22,156 nucleotides of DNA from Euprymna scolopes (Eukaryota > Mollusca > Cephalopoda > Sepiida > Sepiolidae): assembly GCA_024364805.1 (NCBI GenBank), contig CM044487.1, positions 131,911,132 to 131,933,287 on the forward strand, read 5' to 3'. Shown piece by piece: positions 19,740 to 22,156 of this stretch; positions within the stretch are counted from its first letter, which is position 1; the number at the start of each line of letters is the position of its first letter. The translations under genes and the position numbers were made by a program. The notes beneath the pieces are model-generated. The model searched no databases, was not told the origin of the DNA, and saw only the letters and a list, made by a program, of their open reading frames with translations.

Positions 19740-20535
19740 TGCATTAAAACTAACTAGCTGTTTCCCCATAGTACCACGTGCCCAATGCCAGAAAAGAACT
19801 AATTGGTTTTATATTGTTTTAAAGTCTGAGAATGATTTTAAAATAAATCTATATATGATTTTTAAAATAAATATATATAAAAGACTAAAATTCAAAATGG
19901 ATGACAACTTGTCTTTACAGGAAAATATAAAATAAAAAAAGAAGTATTCGCTACTCTCCGTACTTAAGTTGTTTTTTTATATTTTTGTACACAAGAACAC
20001 GTTTGATAAAATCTTATGCTCTAATACAAAATTCTAAGTCTATTTTAAACTGATATAAACTTTACATTTAGATCCAGCTGTCTACACAATTTTTAATAAT
20101 CTGGTAGGAATAACGTATAAATATTTTTATACATACATATAGGTAGGGGGAGAGAGGGGAAGATGTTAAAACCTGTTTACTTTCATGTCAGAAGAGTGCC
20201 GAACATTTTACGCCATAAAAGTTCTTTATGTGCAATATAATTACAAAACAATTCCATATGTTTGGTGCTAGACAAAAGCAAGAAATAAGCATTTACTTTC
20301 TTAACACTATAAAATTTTATTTTATCACAGGAAATACAATCTGAACCGCGCGAAATGATAAAATAACTATTTTCTTTTATATGTTTTACAAACTTATTTA
20401 TTTTACGTTCTCAACTTAGAAAAAAAAAAACGTTTACTTTTAATCTGTTTAATTACTGGTTGGTACATAAACTCAGAACTAAAGCTCCCTAGCCTTTTAA
20501 ATTTGAATTGCATCTTTATATCTGTTCCAAAATAA
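19740..20535. other. AT-rich non-coding DNA
   Basis: No gene is supported. A G-rich patch GGTAGGGGGAGAGAGGGG lies near 20142-20159 and could form a weak two-layer G-quadruplex. Confidence 0.45.
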
Positions 20536-20539
20536 ATAA

Positions 20540-20605
20540 TTTCAAGACTGACAACTGTTCTGATGCTAAACATTACTTTTCTGTCCTCTATCAGTAAGGA
20601 GGTCC
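20540..20605 (+). ncRNA. Possible U2 snRNA-like relic (plus strand)
   Basis: TCAAG (20542), CTGTTCT (20555) and GTCCTCTATC (20583) match U2 snRNA blocks TCAAG, CTGTTCT and GTCCTCTATC in order, with exactly the canonical 28-base spacing between the last two starts. The branch-point recognition GTAGTA itself is not conserved, so if it is U2-derived it is a pseudogene. Support is modest. Confidence 0.3.
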
Positions 20606-21040
20606 CTCACACTAAAACCCGACCTAGTATTAAACTCTGCTCCCCGTGAAAAGGTAAATAAATAAAGGCAGACGTTATGACAGACCGTAATTAACAATAC
20701 ATCTCTACAGCACTAATTGATTGATATTATAATTTAATAAAAAAAGTATAATCGCCTTTGATTGTTTTTATTTTAATAAATTCCGTAAATAATGTAATTT
20801 TAGACTGGACATGCAAAATAGCACGAATTTTAATCCCTAAAATATATGAAACAATAACAAGTTTAGTTACTTCAATGCAACAACGGTACAAATTCTAAAG
20901 TTATTTTTATTATTTTACATTGAATATTAAATAACGTTACGTTTCAGGTTTCTTTTATTTTGTTTCTGTGGCAAATCTTAACGTTTCCTACAACTTTTTA
21001 CAAGTCCATTATTAATTATATAAGTTACAAACATAAGTAC
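20606..21040. other. AT-rich DNA between U2-like pieces
   Basis: No gene is recognised. Confidence 0.4.
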
Positions 21041-21045
21041 AGCAT

Positions 21046-21097
21046 GTAGTAAGAACAGATACTACACTTTGATCTTGGCAAAAAGGTCAAGAAAAGG
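21046..21097 (-). ncRNA. U2 snRNA 5'-end-like sequence (pseudogene copy 1)
   Basis: The minus strand reads TTCTTGACC-TTTTTGCCAAGATC-AAAGTGTAGTATCTGTTCTTA. This matches the canonical U2 5' region: stem I CGGCCTTTTGGCTAAGATCA, then AGTGTAGTATCTGTTCTTA with the GTAGTA branch-point recognition element intact. Similarity fades after TTCTTA, so this is probably a truncated U2 pseudogene or a U2-derived repeat rather than a functional gene. Confidence 0.75.
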
Positions 21098-21161
21098 GTA
21101 TTTATTTGTTCCCCTACCGAGCAAATTAGGCACAAGGCCGATTTTTAATGTGAGGAGTGAA

Positions 21162-21195
21162 GGGGAAATGGGGACAACACCCCGGGGAATAGGGG
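21162..21195 (+). promoter_or_regulatory. Four-run G-quadruplex motif
   Basis: Four GGGG runs (21162, 21170, 21184 and 21192) are separated by loops of 4, 10 and 4 bases. This meets the usual sequence rule for a three- or four-layer quadruplex, except that the middle loop is slightly long and contains CCCC that can pair with the adjacent GGGG. It lies between two U2-like copies. Confidence 0.6.
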
Positions 21196-21227
21196 AGTTG
21201 GATAGTGACAATTGGTATGAAGGGTTG

Positions 21228-21341
21228 CCCCTATATTGATCAAGGTCTTATATGTGAGGCTATCCTCACGTATGGTCGCTGCTTGCAGTATCTGCCGGAA
21301 CATATACTACACTTTGATCTTGGCCAAAAGTCCAAGAAAAA
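21228..21341 (-). ncRNA. U2 snRNA-like sequence with stems kept (copy 2)
   Basis: The minus strand starts TTCTTGGACTTTTGGCCAAG and continues ATCAAAGTGTAGTATATGTTCC, matching U2 stem I and the branch-point recognition region (GTAGTA intact). Stem I is a perfect TCTTGG/CCAAGA pair. Further on, ATACGTGAGGATAGCCTCACAT occupies the place of U2 stem IIa (ATACGTCCTC...GAGGACA) with different bases that still pair perfectly (GTGAGG/CCTCAC). Downstream sequence diverges, and a canonical Sm site (ATTTTTGG) is not clear. It could be a diverged U2 variant, a pseudogene or a U2-derived SINE. Confidence 0.65.
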
Positions 21342-21365
21342 CATAAAAAAGCTAAGAAAAGCAAC

Positions 21366-21395
21366 ATACCTTTGATCTTAACGAAACAAGCAAAG
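21366..21395 (-). ncRNA. Very degenerate third minus-strand U2-head-like match
   Basis: The minus strand TTTCGTTAAGATCAAAGGTAT resembles U2 TTTTGGCTAAGATCAAGTGTAGTAT but lacks GTAGTA. It may be a decayed third copy of the neighbouring repeat. Confidence 0.25.
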
Positions 21396-21655
21396 CACAA
21401 AAGTGTTACGGAGAGACCGACCGACTTATAGAGTCGCTTGCACGCGACTAAAAACAGAAAAAACAAACACTTTTGGATATTGAGAGAAGATATATCCTGC
21501 AAATCTTTATAACAATACTGTTCTATTTCGTTATTAAAGCCCGTTCTTCCTTGTGAGGTGTAGTTATTTAGTACGGAACGTTAATCTAGTGAAAATGGTA
21601 ATTTGAATATATTGTTTATTTCGGACTATGATTTATATTTTGCTTCCGTGGCGAA
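21396..21655. other. Intergenic DNA with a small hairpin
   Basis: GTCGC-TTGCAC-GCGAC forms a 5-bp hairpin near 21434-21449. No gene is recognised. Confidence 0.4.
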
Positions 21656-21659
21656 AATT

Positions 21660-21740
21660 GTAGGAACGCAGGCTTATAATTTAAACGGTCTCGGTGTTCG
21701 CTTAGCCGACGCAGCGGCATGATGCTGAAAAGGGTCCAAG
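21660..21740 (+). promoter_or_regulatory. CpG-rich block, candidate promoter/5' leader
   Basis: About a dozen CG dinucleotides occur in 21660-21800, far above the rest of the window. CCAAGATGGAGCC at 21736 resembles a YY1 site overlapping a start codon, a known arrangement in TATA-less promoters. A TATATAA (21757), an octamer ATGCAAAT (21795) and TATAAAA (21821) follow, the last two 26 bases apart. Which of these, if any, is used cannot be decided from sequence. Confidence 0.35.
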
Positions 21741-21900
21741 ATGGAGCCTGCGGCCTTATATAACTCGCAGAATCTCGTGTGCTCTCGCAAACGTATGCAA
21801 ATTTGGAGGACTGTGTCTTTTATAAAAACAGGCCCCTTGAGCAGATGGGTCAGATGTGAAAACAAATCTACAGAAAGTATTGACGGACGACGCTGTTCCA
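21741..21900 (+). CDS. Possible first exon of an unknown gene
   Basis: ATG 21741 in a good context (A at -3, G at +4) opens a frame reading MEPAALYNSQNLVC and later KTGPLSRWVRCENKSTESID. A good splice donor, GTAAGC, starts at 21901. Beyond it the translation turns Phe/Leu-rich and AT-driven, consistent with intron. The minus strand is also open for about 100 codons over the same block, so the coding strand is uncertain. No family is recognised. Confidence 0.3.
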
Positions 21901-21904
21901 GTAA

Positions 21905-22124
21905 GCTGAGGTTTTGTGTACCCTTTTTTCTTTGCAACAACAGCTTCTTATTTTTACAAGGTTTTCTCCTGTGTAATTTCATACGTTTTTTACGTCAATT
22001 TTTTCAAATTTGAGGGTATTCTGTTTCGAATTTTAAGAGATGCGAATAAGTAATTTGTATTATTTTGATTATTCGGACTACTGTTCACATCTCGACTGGT
22101 CGTTTCACAATGTTTCAGTTGATG

Positions 22125-22125
<1 letters not shown>
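21905..22125. other. AT-rich non-coding DNA
   Basis: No gene is recognised; T-rich sequence leads to the terminal microsatellite. Confidence 0.4.

Positions 22126-22156
<31 letters not shown>
22126..22156. repeat. (AT)n microsatellite at window end
   Basis: An AT dinucleotide run continues to the last base, so its full length is unknown. Confidence 0.95.

Noticed and set aside
1-22156. LTR retrotransposons, endogenous viruses, CRISPR arrays, bacterial operons
   Set aside because: I saw no paired LTRs, gag/pol/env motifs, regularly spaced short repeats or ribosome-binding-site-linked gene strings.

Overview
The window looks like gene-poor, AT-rich DNA from a lophotrochozoan animal, most likely a cephalopod mollusc. 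The reasons are long (AT)n, (GA)n, (CA)n and (TG)n microsatellites, non-LTR retrotransposon ends of a kind common in molluscs, deleted Tc1/mariner copies, fold-back MITE-like repeats, and a decayed copy of an intronless multi-copy gene family that I recall from mollusc and cnidarian genomes. No prokaryotic operon structure, CRISPR array or intact long gene is present. The species call is inference.

Layout. 1-2924: AT-rich DNA interrupted by a ~0.9 kb purine-only block (about 1010-1925). 2925-5448 (minus strand): a decayed protein gene whose pieces lie in order: N-terminal Cys pair, middle helical region, a PIN/XPG-like nuclease region and a Cys-rich CXC-like tail. 5505-5628: a small MITE-like element. 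5630-9170: AT-rich DNA with an RFX X-box followed by a short ORF (7176-7392) and a long imperfect fold-back repeat (7514-7809). 9180-9791: the 3' end of a LINE, running into a 78-bp (AT)n tract. 10273-10536: a possible two-exon small gene, then an assembly gap (10697-11073). 11074-13412: AT-rich with one GC-rich hairpin-bearing island. 13413-13614: a second fold-back element. 14766-15020: an unassigned ORF bounded by a deleted mariner (15021-15356). 16219-16604: a SINE-like relic and a long palindrome. 17219-17453: the best host-gene signal, with NRF1-type and CRE motifs, a TATA-like box, and a 36-codon first exon ending at a perfect GTAAGT donor. 17812-17874: a tRNA-like SINE head. 18122-18684: a second deleted mariner flanked by TA. 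19160-19735 (minus): a second LINE 3' fragment. 20540-21395: a cluster of U2 snRNA-like relics around a four-run G-quadruplex motif. 21660-21900: a CpG-rich block with promoter-like motifs and a possible first exon. The window ends in (AT)n.

Function. Nothing here forms a complete pathway. The three candidate host signals (10.3, 17.3 and 21.7 kb) are first-exon-like and all read on the plus strand; I could not place their remaining exons or name their products. Most recognisable sequence is transposon debris. The most unusual content is the nuclease-family fossil and the U2-like cluster.
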